A DNA stretch of 64,000 nucleotides from Holothuria scabra (taxonomy: Eukaryota > Echinodermata > Holothuroidea > Aspidochirotida > Holothuriidae), in assembly GCA_037179385.1 (NCBI GenBank), contig CM074195.1, forward strand, positions 30,212,222 through 30,276,221, in the 5' to 3' direction. The translations under genes were made by a program, and so were the position numbers. The notes under the pieces were generated by a model. It worked only from the letters and a program-made list of their open reading frames with translations. It had not been told where the DNA came from and did not search any database. Each line of letters begins with the position of its first letter. The stretch's first letter is position 1. Below are positions 11,420 through 24,100 of this stretch, one piece after another.

Positions 11420-12225
11420 GTGATATCAAAATATGTACCAGCCTATAATGTGCGAAGACTTAGGCAAGCAAACAAACCTAGATCCCAATTTACCTATTTT
11501 CAGAGACATAGTTTTGATATTGTATTTGCACAGGAAACCCATAGTTCTATTAATGATGAAAGATATTGGTCAAACGAGTGGGGAGTTAGCATAATTTTTT
11601 CCCATGGTACTACGTTAAGTGAAGGGGGCTGCTATTTCCCTCAGGCCTAGCCTTTCTGTTAACATTAAAAGAGTCCATAACGATAGTCTTGGCAGATGTT
11701 TAATCGCTGATGTGACCATTGATTCCCGTAGCTTTACTTTTGTTTGCACCTATGGCTCTAATCTTTTAACAGAGAAGTCTCTAGTCTCATTGGGACCTTT
11801 GATTGTAATGCTATTACTTGGGGAGGGGATTTCAACTTTGTTTTCAATTTGGCTTTGGATAAACTTGGAGGTAATCTTCGAACCAATTTTAAAGCCCGGG
11901 ATGAGTGTATTTCAGCCAATTATGTTCACGACTTAGTTGATGGATGGAGGGCAAGAAATCCCCTTCTTACAGATTTTACATGGCATTCCATTAGCAACGA
12001 TATTCATTGTCGCTTAGATTTCTTCCTCATCTCCCGTAGCGTGGGTGCTAATGTTATTGATGTTAAATTTCATCCTCCACTGCAGTCTGATCATTCTATT
12101 GTTGTACTTACTATCCGTACTCATGAAGAGTGCAGGGACCGGGGATATTGGAAATTTAACAATTCTATCCTTAATGATACCGATTACATTAAAAGATACA
12201 CGTGGGTCGCCAGCTGCTTCAATTT
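11420..12225 (+). mobile_element. L1/Tx1-like LINE remnant: endonuclease domain
   Basis: Two overlapping frames give an apurinic-type (EEP) endonuclease. The first carries SFDIVFAQETHS (catalytic Glu region, 11508-11545). After a frameshift near 11625 come RCLIADVTIDSRSFTF, then LTDFTWHSISNDIHCRLDFF and PLQSDHSIVVLTI (the SDH catalytic end, about 12085-12115). YWKFNNSILND is the usual linker start toward reverse transcriptase. The element then stops and no RT follows. Frameshifts make it a dead copy. The endonuclease would nick target DNA for reverse-transcription priming. Confidence 0.85.
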
Positions 12226-12239
12226 TAGCTAAACTATCT

Positions 12240-12610
12240 TGAGTACTACACTTAATTTGGCCTGAAAAGGGGGCGGGGCTTCAGAGGCTCACATATAAAA
12301 ACTTTATGTGACCGTAAACCCTTCCATTAAAACGCAAGATCTGTTTCCCAACACTTGTTTTGGAGCAGCTGCTAAATCTCACAATTATCCTTTTTTTTTT
12401 TTTTTTTTTTTTGCTTTTCAAAGGATCTTTCATAATATTTTAGAACCTCAGAATTGCATATTTAAGTAATCCAAGCAATTAATCCTAGTAATTTTCACAT
12501 TTGAGGAGAAAAAATATTGTCACATGACTCCAAGGAGCCAATCATGAAACAGGGGAGTCTACAACACTACTTCAACTTGGGATGACTGCTCTTCCCATTA
12601 AATTTGGGAT
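12240..12610 (+). repeat. Dispersed repeat family R1, copy 2
   Basis: CAATCATGAAACAGG and CTTGGGATGACTGCTCTTCC (12540-12600) match the interior of copy 1 near 4630-4690. The left part (GGGCGGGGCTTCAGAGG) resembles the GTGGGAGGGGCTT part of the other copies. A run of about 22 T (12390-12412) interrupts it. Confidence 0.6.
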
Positions 12611-14920
12611 AAGGTTGTAAGTATAATTAGCAGCAGTACTGATCAGAAAAAAAAATAAAGGCTGAGCATTAATAAAATCACAGAGCGTGTCATACAAACC
12701 GTAAGGTGTTAATCTGCTTTTTAGAACGTAGTCTTATTGGTCTTCTTGCTGTATCACATTTTTCTACACTTAAAGCAAATTAAACTTAAACATAAAGTTT
12801 GTGTGACTTCTTGCATTTATTGTGATTAATGCAATTTTTCAAAAGTAATATAAAGGAAAAGAAGGGATGCTTTTTCCAATGATTAAATGCGAAAAATTGT
12901 TTGAAATAAAAAGGAAACTGTTTCTTAAAGAACATATTTTCTATAAAAGTTGACACCATGCTATGAGCCCAAAATCAATGTTCTAGAGTTTCACTTTTTG
13001 TGTGACAGATGTCAACACAAGTCACTCTCCTCCTTCCTATTGCAACTTATTAGTTACAATAATTCTGTAAATAAACCATAAGTTTAAGTAATGTAGTTTC
13101 GTTAAATTTGTATTTAGATGTGGCATATTAAAGAATGATACAGTATTCTGCCAAATCAATACTGCAAAACGAACAAAGGCTTTGCTCCATTTATTAAATG
13201 CAGTTGATCGGTAGATACTTATCAGTTACGGTGCAAAATTTTCTATAACCCTAAAAAGTGCAGTCCCAAGGTAACTTCACCAAGTAAAACAAGATAAATT
13301 GTTAATTAAGTTACCTGCAACAAATAGATTTTTCATTTCAATACCTTATAAAAGTGCTGTTTACGTGTATCTGGTTTTGGATTTCGACGAATGGAGATAC
13401 TTAGTAAATATATGCAACGACACCGTACTTTTGCTTAGCGTTTGGATTAAATTTTACTTGGGTTATAATTTATTACCAGTAAAAAAAAGATGACGCAAAT
13501 AACCAAATGATATTGTCTGTGTAATAGCCAAAGGATTGCTATTATTATTATTGCCATTATGAAGGGGTTGGTTACGAATGATAAAAGTACGGTATGGGTA
13601 ACTTGAATCATAGGACAAATGTGCCGTGTTTTAAGAGGATATTTTCTCACTTTCTGGCCATAGGAACTAGCCAGGTTGTCGTTGCAAATTGCAAGCAAGT
13701 ACAAATCGAAGCCACTGTAGATAATAAGAGAAGTGGGCATGTGAAAATATTTGCGCCGGTTGAATTCAAGATCCAATCGAATAATTACTAAGCGCTGCAC
13801 AGAACAGGCAAAAGGCATGCCATGCTCGTTTTTTATAATGTAAAATGTGCAGCCAACTCCACTTAATGCGTATCGTACATAAGGTATCTTTCAAGCAGAA
13901 GACAGACGTTTCTTAAGCAGACTTCAGCTTTTTCAACCTGCGCAGTTTAAGCTGAATTGTGCCAATGGAATTTTAGCGACCGATCAGCGTGTTAAATGAG
14001 TGGAGATTTTTAATGATGTGGTCGTGGAGTAAGAGCCAGAAGTGGTTTTAAGGTGTACCTCAAGTTTAAAAAAATCAAAGCCATGTATTTAAGAGCATGA
14101 AAGATGAAATTTAACAGTCTTACTCCCATCTTCACAGGACACTCCTGAGCTGAGATATAAAACGTTAAAGTTTATTTACTTAAAACGAATTGGTCCCTTG
14201 TGCAATATTTTGTGACTTTCCTGTTGTACAACTCGCATAACCTGCTTTGTTTTCCTTTAATATTAAAACTGTTCTATGACCTTGAACACCTAGTCTTTGC
14301 TTGCAAAGCATGTTGCACAGAAAGGGCTTAATCAATTACATCACCCCATAAGAGTGAGAGGTGTCTCACACCTTGGTACAAGGTGCAGTAACTTCCAGAA
14401 AAACAAAGAAATACAAATATTGTAATTTGAGTAGTACAACCATGGCATTACAAATTATTGCTCAATGTACCATTTTATGTTGAGTGAACAGACTTCAACA
14501 TTTTATATATCAGCTCAAGAATGCCCCATGCAAATGGGTGGAGACTGTTGGAATCGATTGTCCACGCTCTTTGATATTTAATATTGCATTTTTTTTATTT
14601 GAGGTACTCTTTCAGTCTGGGACTATTTTGTGAGCGACCAAGTTAAGTGTTTAAGAAAGTCAGTTGAACTGCGTAACCAGGTTACAGTTTATCTTCCTTC
14701 GAGAACAACTTGGCTTTCTGTCAGTCTCAAATAGTATGGTGAAAATTACACTTTATGAAAAAGTCAAGATAAACTGCGTGGTAGATGAGGAAGTGCTGGT
14801 ATGTTCCTAAACAATGTGTTCGCATGGAGAAGTATCGCACTGAAAAATTATACACCGAACCAGAACAGAAGGCACAAATTACGCGACAAACAAGTGTTAA
14901 CCGTGTAAATCCGATAGGTT
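12611..14920. other. Unannotated stretch
   Basis: AT-rich DNA with no recognised domain. Open frames at 13447-13818 (-) and 13594-13791 (+) overlap each other and match nothing I recognise. Confidence 0.5.
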
Positions 14921-14921
14921 T

Positions 14922-15824
<903 letters not shown>

Positions 15825-15825
15825 T

Positions 15826-16760
15826 TTATTTTGTTTGTTGTTTCGTTCAAAGTTCATGAAGGGGCCGGGTCCATCCCATAGGTCTGATGCTTCTTTACGT
15901 GCGATGTAGTTGTCACTTCATGAATAGCATCTCCCTCAGGATGTGAGCAGTTCCAAGAATTGCGGTTTTCTGGATCAAGTTCATGTTAATTTGACCAGGC
16001 AGTTTGTCTGTGTAATTGCTCATTCCTTTCTTACTCATTCCCAGAGCACCAACTACCCCGGGTACAGTTTCCGTTTTCATCTGTCACATTCTGCATATTT
16101 CGACTTCCAGTCTTTATACTTGCTAAGTTTTTCTGTGGTCTTTATTGATATGTTTTTGTCGGAAGGAACAGCAACATCGATAAGGAGACATTTCCGTTCT
16201 TTAAAATCCTTAACCACAATATCTGTTCGGTTTGCCTTGATTTCCCTATCTGTGTGAATTGGCATATCCCATAGGATCGTGACATTTTGGTTTTCTGAAA
16301 CTGTTGATGATATGTGAACATGCCATTTGTCTGTACTGGTCTCAATATCGTAATGCCTACAAATTATCCAGTGGATGTAGGTCGCCACTTTGTTGTGCCT
16401 ATATGTGTATTCTGTTGGTTCAAGTACAGGGAATCCAGCTATTTAGTGGTCATTAGTTTCTTCGTATTGTCCACATAGTCTGCATAGAGGGCTTGTGCCA
16501 TCTTTAACTATGCGATGGAGGTTAACTCTCGTAGCAAGGCTTTGATCTTGTGCTGCTATTATAAGACGTTCTGTTTCTGCCCTCAATCCTGCACTGCGAA
16601 GCCACTGGTTTATCTAGTGACTGTCTACATCAGGTTCATCCACTCGCTTACAGTATACTCCATGTAATGGCTTGCTTGCCCACGTTTCGTGCAGCTGCAT
16701 TGTCCGAGTGTCTTTGCTACTTTCTTTGCCCTTTTTGCAAAGACCGTGGGCTCCTCATTT
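15826..16760 (-). mobile_element. LINE remnant: C-terminal zinc knuckle and restriction-like endonuclease region
   Basis: Minus-strand translation gives, from about 16620 downward, SAGLRAETERLIIAAQDQSL, ATRVNLHR, then CRLCGQYEETNDH (a CCHC-like knuckle). Next come HNKVATYIHWIICRHYDIE, VTILWDMPIHTDREIKANR and TDIVVKDFKERKCLLIDVAV (PD-D/ExK-like acidic positions), ending QKTAILGTAHILREMLF near 15935. The order suits the C-terminus of a non-LTR element with a restriction-like endonuclease (R2/NeSL/R4 type; clade uncertain). Stops and a frameshift show decay. The 3' end runs directly into the ATC array. Confidence 0.75.
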
Positions 16761-18165
16761 TTATAATTACAATTATATTAACAAAGTTTTCTAGACCGGT
16801 AACAATTATGTCAATGGCTAAGCAGTGCTTATAGAATGAAATCAATGAAAGAAAATGTTCAATGAGGCGATTGATAGGCTTGTACCCTTTATGTGTTGCG
16901 GAAGTTAAAGCATTTTTGAAAAAAAATTTCAGAATGCTTATCTCACATGTTTAAATATAAAAACTCTTAGACCAAAATCTGTCCCGCTTTTTCGTGTTAC
17001 TTCATGACGCACTTCGGAGGGTATGATTAGTGAAAAAAATACGAATCCAAAGGAGACGACTTAATCACCCATGCAATTAGCACAGCGTTAGGCTGGGGCC
17101 GATTTTTCAATAGAAAATCCCAAACTGACCTTGGTATTTACATACTACGCGTAGGCCTACGAGGCAGGTTTGGTGGGACTGCAGTTCTCCCAGAGCAGGA
17201 AAAAAGCTTATTTCAGGGTACTGACGCTTACATGTATTTTGGGGAAAGGGGAAGCCTGAAGTGGTCTGTCCGACGAGCCGGCAGCGGAACGTGGTGTCCA
17301 CCAAGAGGCTGCCCGGGGGAAAATAGGACCTGTAAAATTTTCAACCCAGGGCAAACACCATCCTTCTTAATGTACGCCTATGGGTATTTCTACCAAGTGT
17401 TCACAACCCAAACAAACTTGAAATAGGGGTGTACCTAATACTGCTGAATTTAGGCATATAAAGATAATATGCCAAACGGCCTAATGCTCATAAATAATTA
17501 TGAACGGTGCTTCTTGTTAATTAATTCGGAACATTAAAAACTCATAATTTTTTGCCCCAAATATCAACTTGAATAAAGCAACAAATTGGTCAAGCAATTT
17601 TTAATATTTCCGCATTTTGAATCATAATTTCGTGCATAACTTCACGAAATTTGGACCGACCTCATTGGGTCATGGTCATTTGGTATCTAATCTAGCCAAT
17701 GGATTCGAATCTGTTGAAAATCTTTTGAAAACGGTGGATGCAGCAGAATATATGTCACTACATGCACTACTCTGGATTCGATGTCCCGCATGCCGTCACA
17801 AGGGGCAATGAAAATTTTCTAATGTGAAACATTGCCCTTTTGAATTAGAAGCAATTGCTTTTGTTCTTCAGTGGGTTTATACCCAGCAGGAATTCCCTTT
17901 GAGACTAATGTCCAAATTCACTCGACCAAACTTTCACTGAATAGGTTCCACTTGATATGGTTTTCATTATTATGATTTTGAAGGTTTTTTAAAAAGATCT
18001 GGTGTAGCCTATGCCTTGAAAGGATAATTTTTTAATACGCCTATACCTTTTGTAGTTTGTCCAGTTTCCATCATCTTATTTGTTTTTTTATTTCCCAATT
18101 GTGCCATTTCCAACCAATTGTGTTGCAAAGGTGTCTAAAAAGGACCTGTCACGTTATTTTGGGCA
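16761..18165. other. Unannotated stretch
   Basis: No domain or RNA was recognised. Open frames near 17107-17426 lie on both strands over the same bases and lack family resemblance. Confidence 0.5.
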
Positions 18166-18640
18166 AGCACTGCGTGCAAGTTGCGGGTGACAAAATTGCT
18201 GACCGCAGGTCCCCGCATTTAGCACGGACCTGATAGTATCTAGCTCGGATCTTGCTCGTACCTGCCCGCAGGTGCGCACGTAAGTCCGAGTTGCCCGCAG
18301 CCAAGTTTTGAAAATGCTCAAAACTTGTTCCGGGTAAAGTGCGGGAGTTTGCCCCCAGAGGTTCCCGCAAAACACCCTCAGGGGACCCGTAGCGGCCGCA
18401 AGTCACAAGCAGTTAACCCGCTTGAAGAAAGTAGGTTGGCCGTGGAGCTGTGACAATTTCGCGAAAGCGCGTGTCAGATGCGGGCATGGGAGCGTGCGTT
18501 TTGCTGGCAAGAAACGGTGTTGGAACTGCCAATCTGCGTGTAGCCTGTCATTTCTGCGGGTATGCAGCGAGGTATATGAGGAAAGTAAGGGCATGTTGCG
18601 GGCAAGTTACTGCCTCCCTGCTGGTAATCTGAAGGTTGTT
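18166..18640 (+). repeat. Left inverted terminal region of Harbinger remnant
   Basis: About 475 bp, CG-rich, with repeated CCCGCAG/CTGCGGG. Pairs with 20690-21152 in reverse complement with indels. Confidence 0.75.
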
Positions 18641-18727
18641 GTGACTACCTCTTCCATATAAATAGTCCCCTAAGAGGAATTCCTTTAGTTGTCAGTCTAG
18701 ATTGAAGCGAGAGGACCTCTCTGCAGG

Positions 18728-18857
18728 ATGGCTAGCAGGGCACAAACTCAGCGTCAACTGAATCGTATCAGAAGACAAAGGGACTAGAGAAGGAAAAGAA
18801 GAAGATGGTGGACCCGGGCGTGGTTCAGTCCTGAAAGACGAAGACGCTTTGGACTAG
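18728..18857 (+). pseudogene. Harbinger transposase N-terminal fragment
   Basis: ATG 18728 starts MASRAQTQRQLNRIRRQRD, then a TAG, then in the same frame RRKRRRWWTRAWFSPERRR, FGL. The Arg-rich block followed by WW-x-R-x-W is characteristic of the start of PIF/Harbinger transposases. Here it is cut off after about 43 codons, where the sequence of the oppositely oriented accessory gene begins. This suggests an internal deletion joined the two convergent genes. No DDE residues remain. Confidence 0.6.
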
Positions 18858-18862
18858 TTATT

Positions 18863-19937
18863 TTAGTTACTCACACTTCGAATGGCACAGGACTTCTTCT
18901 TGCTGTACTTGACTGTGTGGGACAGAAACTGGAATCTCTGCATCACCCACTCCTCCCGGTAGGTGAGTCGTCTGGCCCCGGCCCCGAATTCTCCTTCCGG
19001 ATCTTCACAAACTGAACCCGCAAGTCTTTGTACCAGCCCTTAAAGGCATATTTTCATCATCCCAAACAGTTCCAATTCTCCCAACCTACTTACTTCTAGC
19101 CCCTCCCACATTTATCTAAAACTCATCTTTATCCAGACACAATCCTAGTTTATTGCTTCATGGCTTGTCCCAGTGGCCATGTGTAATCAAGACACTCCCA
19201 GTGCCCATGGTGTATAATTTAGCTATGATGCATTGTTTGAATGTGATGCCAATCAAAGAGCAATACCAATTGAGAGTTTTGATATATGTATACTGAAACT
19301 GTAGTTTGGGGTGACGAATGACTGCCTTTAAGGAAGTCGCCGGCAGAGACAAAACATCTAAAAATGTAAATAAAATCGAACAAATTACAACATGTTTTCG
19401 TTTTCTGCTACCATTAAAAAAAAAATTTTGATACATTATTCTAAAGTCAATTAGCCTTCTTAGATCATATGAAGCATTAATTAATGTTACTCCCCAATGT
19501 TACTTTTCCAGCTCCTAGGCCTTTTCTGCCCTCATGCTGTCTTTCTTCTTGGCCAGGCGGAAGTCCCTGTGGGCGGAGTCCCAGAGAATAGGGTCTTCCG
19601 GAGCCACTCGATGAGGCTGTCTTCCAGGGCCACGTTATTAATCCTGTTCGTTGCAATGGCATTATGAGACTTCCCTGAGTCCTCTGCGAGCTCCGGGTCT
19701 TCCACCTCGTTGGAATTGTCAGCGTCCTCCGGGATATGCGCTGTCTCGCTGGGGATCTCCTGAATCTCCCGGCCCTCCTCAGATTGGGCCTCAAACGGCC
19801 GGTGGACCTCAACCACGATATCTTGCTGAAAAGGAACTTCTGGTTTTTCATGCTGTTCAGGAGTTTGTCGTCCCTTGTCGACCCTTGCCGCCCTTGTCAC
19901 GCTTCTTTGAAGACTCTGAACTTGACCGACGGGGCAT
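18863..19937 (-). pseudogene. Harbinger accessory Myb/MADF-like DNA-binding protein, broken
   Basis: Minus-strand start MPRRSSSESSKKRDKGGKG at 19937. After one frameshift come an acidic linker and LEDSLIEWLR. After a second frameshift near 19595 come DPILWDSAHRDFRLAKKKDS and MRAEKA. A likely intron spans 19503-19039 (GTAACA to TTTAAG). Exon 2 reads GWYKDLRVQFVKIRKENSG, then after another shift LTYREEWVMQRFQFLSHTVK and a TAA at 18865-18863. In Harbinger elements this protein binds DNA and helps bring the transposase to the nucleus. At least three lesions make it non-functional. Confidence 0.65.
19039..19150 (-). repeat. Dispersed repeat family R1, copy 3 (reverse)
   Basis: In reverse complement it reads GATTGTGTCTGGATAAAGATG ... 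GAGAATTGGAACTGTTTGGG ... GCCTTTAA, matching the copies at 4385 and 50765. It occupies the 3' part of the putative intron of the Harbinger accessory gene. Confidence 0.6.
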
Positions 19938-20004
19938 TTTACTCTATTGAATTTGGCTGAAAAGTGATTTTACTCCCCACCTGATCTTCCTTTACATGCC
20001 CGCA

Positions 20005-20640
20005 ATCTTCACGCGTAAACCGCACGCATTGCAGGCAACTCCTACGCAGGTGGCACCTAACCTGCACGCAGGTAACCGGCAATGCTCGCGTATGTGTCAC
20101 TGAGCTTAAACGGAACTCTCACTCGTGTGGCACACATGTCACACGGAGAACACGCAAGATTCACGCAGGTATCACCCATCCAGCACGCAAGTTCCAGGCG
20201 AAATTGACCCAAATCTTGGCCTGCCTGCAGGAATTTTCCTGCGTGCAACAAAATCCGTGCCCGCAACAAGCCCGTGTATCCTGCCCGGAAAAGTGTGACA
20301 GGGCGTAGATTGGTCGTGGACCATGTGGCATTTTGGCCCTAGGTAGTGTTAAGCCCATGTCACACTATTTCGGACAGGCTCCACGGGCTTCTTGCGGCCA
20401 AGGATTTTGTTGCACGCAGGAAAAATTTAAGTCAAGATTTTGGTGAGCTTCGCGTGGAACTTGCTTGTTTGATGCGTGCTATACTTGCGTGGGTTTTGTG
20501 TGTTCTCCGTGTGACAAGCGTGCAATACGCGGAAGAGTTTCGTGTTAGCTCAGGGACACCTACGGGCTCTGCCAGTTACCTGCTTGTCAGTTACGTGTCC
20601 CCTGCGTGGAAGTTGCCTGCAATGTACGAAGTTTACGAGC
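20005..20640. repeat. Nested ~300-bp-arm inverted repeat
   Basis: The arm 20005-20300 (with CGCAGGTAACCGG, CACACGGAGAACACGCAAG and TTCCTGCGTGCAACAAAATCC) is the imperfect reverse complement of 20345-20640. The two meet around a roughly 45-bp centre beginning GGGCGTAGATTGG. It is probably a separate foldback/MITE insertion inside the Harbinger remnant. Confidence 0.65.
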
Positions 20641-20689
20641 GCCAATGCGGGCATATTAACATGACAGAGGTTTTCGCAAAATACCAGCA

Positions 20690-21152
20690 ACTTGCCCGCA
20701 TCAAGTCCTTGGATTACCAGCAGGGAGACAGTTACTTTCGCGCAACATGCCCTCATTTTCCTCCCTCCATACTCGCAGAATTAACTCTCTGAACGCAAGT
20801 TGATAGTATTAACACCGTTCCTTGCCACCAAAATGCACGCTCTATGCCCGCATCTGACACGGACTGGCGCCAAATTGCCACATGGTCCACGAGGGTCTAC
20901 GATCTTCAAGCGGGTTAACTACTGGTGACTTGTGAAAACAACGGGCCTCCTGCGGGTGTTCTGCGGGCTAACTCCCGCAATTCACCCGACGCAGGTATTG
21001 AGCATGTTCAAAACTTGGCTGTCGGCAACTTTCACTTCCGTGCACTCCTGAGGGCAAGTACGGGAAGATAAGGGTGAGATACGGTTAGTTCCATCCTTTC
21101 TGCGGGAAGCGGCGGGCAGCAGAAATTGTCACCAGAAAGGTGCACACAGTGA
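20690..21152 (-). repeat. Right inverted terminal region of Harbinger remnant
   Basis: Reverse complement of the left end with indels. The outermost matching bases are CACTGTGTGCAC against CACTGCGTGCAA. Confidence 0.7.
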
Positions 21153-24100
21153 AAACCAAGCATATGATTAAGTGCCGGGCTCTAAACACTGGTTGTTGTT
21201 TGAAATCTATGGGAATGGGGGCTCTCTCCACCTGACAGAAGGCCAAGTATTCATGTTTCTTTCATTCCAGCTCGGTGTTGTCACATTTTCACATTTACCA
21301 GACCGTAGGTTTCCCTTTCGCTGGCAGAGATGCCGACTCAGTTCTTCTACATGATGCTTAGTTTCCAGGAAATGTGAGATTGGTTTCAGCATGATAGATC
21401 ATAGTTTGAACTTATTCTTGGAGTGAACGACCAACTCAATGGAGTTTCGACGGTGGGTCAAAATCATGCATGCTCACTACAAGAAACTACTCTTCAACTT
21501 GAGCTAAATAGCCAAGTTGTTTACAGTATGGCCTGTGATTTACCTTCTCAAGTCAGTTAGTTAGATGGAGCTTCACGGCTCAGTTCCTAACCAATCGATT
21601 TAAGTCGAGCTAGCCACGGCCTAACATTTTTCCAGTTGTGTTTCACTTGCTTGTTTTCCCTACTCCATTGCTTTATGCTGAGCACCACTGAATCACTGCA
21701 ACTGCAAGTCAGATGTTCTAACCACTTGACCGTGCAGTAGGTTTACTCTCTTATAACTCAACTGCAAACCAGACGTGACTGAAATATACCATGTGAATTA
21801 CCTATTGGCATCCTCAATGGACGCATCTCTTCTCCCTGTTTCTTGTGTTTTATGCCATGTGCATTTATTTTTCTTTCCATCTTCTATTTTTGTTTTCTCC
21901 TATTTCATTTCCATTTTCGCTAAACGATCATTTCTCCTTCCTGTTCCTCAGAAGAGGGGCACTTGTTCTACTCCCCTGCTTTCCCCATCAGGCTACGGCA
22001 CTGAAACCACCCGTGCCCATTTCCCTCTTGTCAGTTGTCATGGTAAAATTTTGTCCCTGTCATTTTCACTGACCACTGCACTGTGCACTATGCACGGCAT
22101 TGTATATACGCAAAGAATATGTACGTGTCAGAAAATTCGTGGAACTAGTGTAAACAATGAATGTTTGCCAAAAAAGCCAAAAATTCACCGTCAAATTTCT
22201 CCTTGTAGGCCGATTCGTTCGCTTGCGGTAGTTGATAATATGTTCACAAAATGTTGAAATTGATCTTCGTGGGTAATTTTTATGCCGACCCTCAGATGTG
22301 CGTCAAAAAGTTAACATGAAAGCTAAAAGTCTCTAAGTGATTCCTTGCCGATGAAATGTAAGCCTGTCTTTTATTCAAATTGAAAGTGCTCCATAATGTA
22401 CCCACTAAGTATACACTACAGTACAGTAAGTATACAGTACGTGGATTGCCAAAATGAAAATGAAACTGATGAGGCAGAGGCAGACAATATAATGTGGGAG
22501 GAAGCAGTAGTCTGAACATGAAAGTAGACTACCTAGTTAAATTCACTTTGCACTGGTTTCAGTTTCTTAAAAGGGAAACATTGCACCTGATGAGAAAATA
22601 TCAAGTTTTTGTTACATCTTTTGAATTTCCACTTTGATCTGACAGAGGGCATTTCCTATATTATTCTTTTTGTTAGCACAGGAGTACCAGCCCAAGGATC
22701 CAACCAAAGTTTTCAAGTTCACCTTTGCATATGCTAGTCATGTACAGTGTCACGGTCAACTGGACTGAAAATTCAAAACCACAGTTACTGTACAATTGAG
22801 GTGTAAAAGGTACCAGGTCGATGCTTCCCAGACAGGATGGATTTATGCAGAACCCAGAAAACCACAGTGATACTGGAAAGATTGCTTGCCATTTTTATGG
22901 TTTACTTCACAAAAGCAATTTTTATTAGCCTATGAAGTTTTGTGAATAGCAAGATGGTGTGATATCTGAACAGTATTGCCAACCAGCTTGTAACTGTATT
23001 GAAGCCTTTCATTAATATGCTATGACATCATCTATACCTGAAACTTTAGGTCTGAATTTTATTCCAGTTACTAAACAGCACGAAAGAGCTAATGGGACTA
23101 TATCGTATCATGCACAATAAAGACAATAGCAACAATTTTGGGTGCACTCTGTGCATGTGTCTTTTGTAAGCTACAAATGAATCTGAAGTTGAAGCATAGT
23201 ACCCACATTTCTGAAAAATAAATTTGCCCTTTACATGACCAAATAATAAATTCGCATGACCTTTTGGGGGCTGTTACATCAAATTATGAAAAGTTCGAGT
23301 TGAAAAGAATAATAAATTTTGAAATCATGAGTGAGAACACATTTGGTACTACAAGTGAAAATGGAGCAATGCCATTTTATTGTGAAAATTTCCATGATTT
23401 TTTCATGGCTAAGCTTACACAATTGTCCTGAATTTAAAAACTTTACCAGGCCCTGGATTTTTTTTTTCGAATTTCATGACTTTTCAGGTTTTCCATGATG
23501 ACGGGAACCCTTCTAAAGGTGTTTAAGTCAATTGTTTAATAGAGACGTTGGTATTCCAGAGAAAGTAGAAGTTTGAAACTGATGTTCAGAATATTCAATT
23601 GATAATTATAGTTTATTCATTTCAAGTAACTGTACTGTGTAAGAAATACCCACGCATCATCCTGATCTGTGATATCAAATTGAAGAATGCAGAGTGGCTC
23701 ATATTCCACAGAGTGTTCTGATTTAACAGGGTTTTGTATGCTCACTATGATGATATACACTTAAACAGTAGAGCAGGATTGTGTCTGCACAATGAAAAGT
23801 TTTAAACAGGTGAGGGTGGCTAGAATTAAACAGGTTGGGGGAATGTATGTAGTAGTGAGAGGATTTGGCCTAGCTTGAATATTCTACCTCCAGAAGTAGA
23901 TCCTAATTCTCATTTTAAAGATATCCCGTAAAAGAATTTTTCAACTAAAATAAATTTATGTAATACATTGAAATAGAATGTTGCGAATAATGAATAATGT
24001 TGGAGCAAGCTTGTGTTACGTATCCTACACTTGCACTGATCAAATACGTTTTCTAAATCTTCTTTTACAAATGATCTAAATATTTCTTTTGTTAGATTTG

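Larger units (their letters stand above)
18166..21152. mobile_element. PIF/Harbinger-type DNA transposon remnant with long inverted ends
   Basis: The left end (about 18166-18640) and right end (about 20690-21152) are inverted copies of each other. Examples are AACCCGCTTGAAGA, GTGTCAGATGCGGGCAT, GGGCATGTTGCG and TGCCTCCCTGCTGGTAATC on the left, all found in reverse complement on the right. Between them lie a truncated Harbinger transposase start (+) and the Myb/MADF-like second protein (-), both broken. A nested inverted repeat fills 20005-20640. The CG-rich composition of the ends contrasts with the AT-rich surroundings. Missing transposase catalytic DDE parts make it non-autonomous. Confidence 0.75.

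Noticed and set aside
19532..19950. Plus-strand frames over the Harbinger accessory gene
   Set aside because: They are the opposite-strand shadow of the Myb/MADF-like protein.
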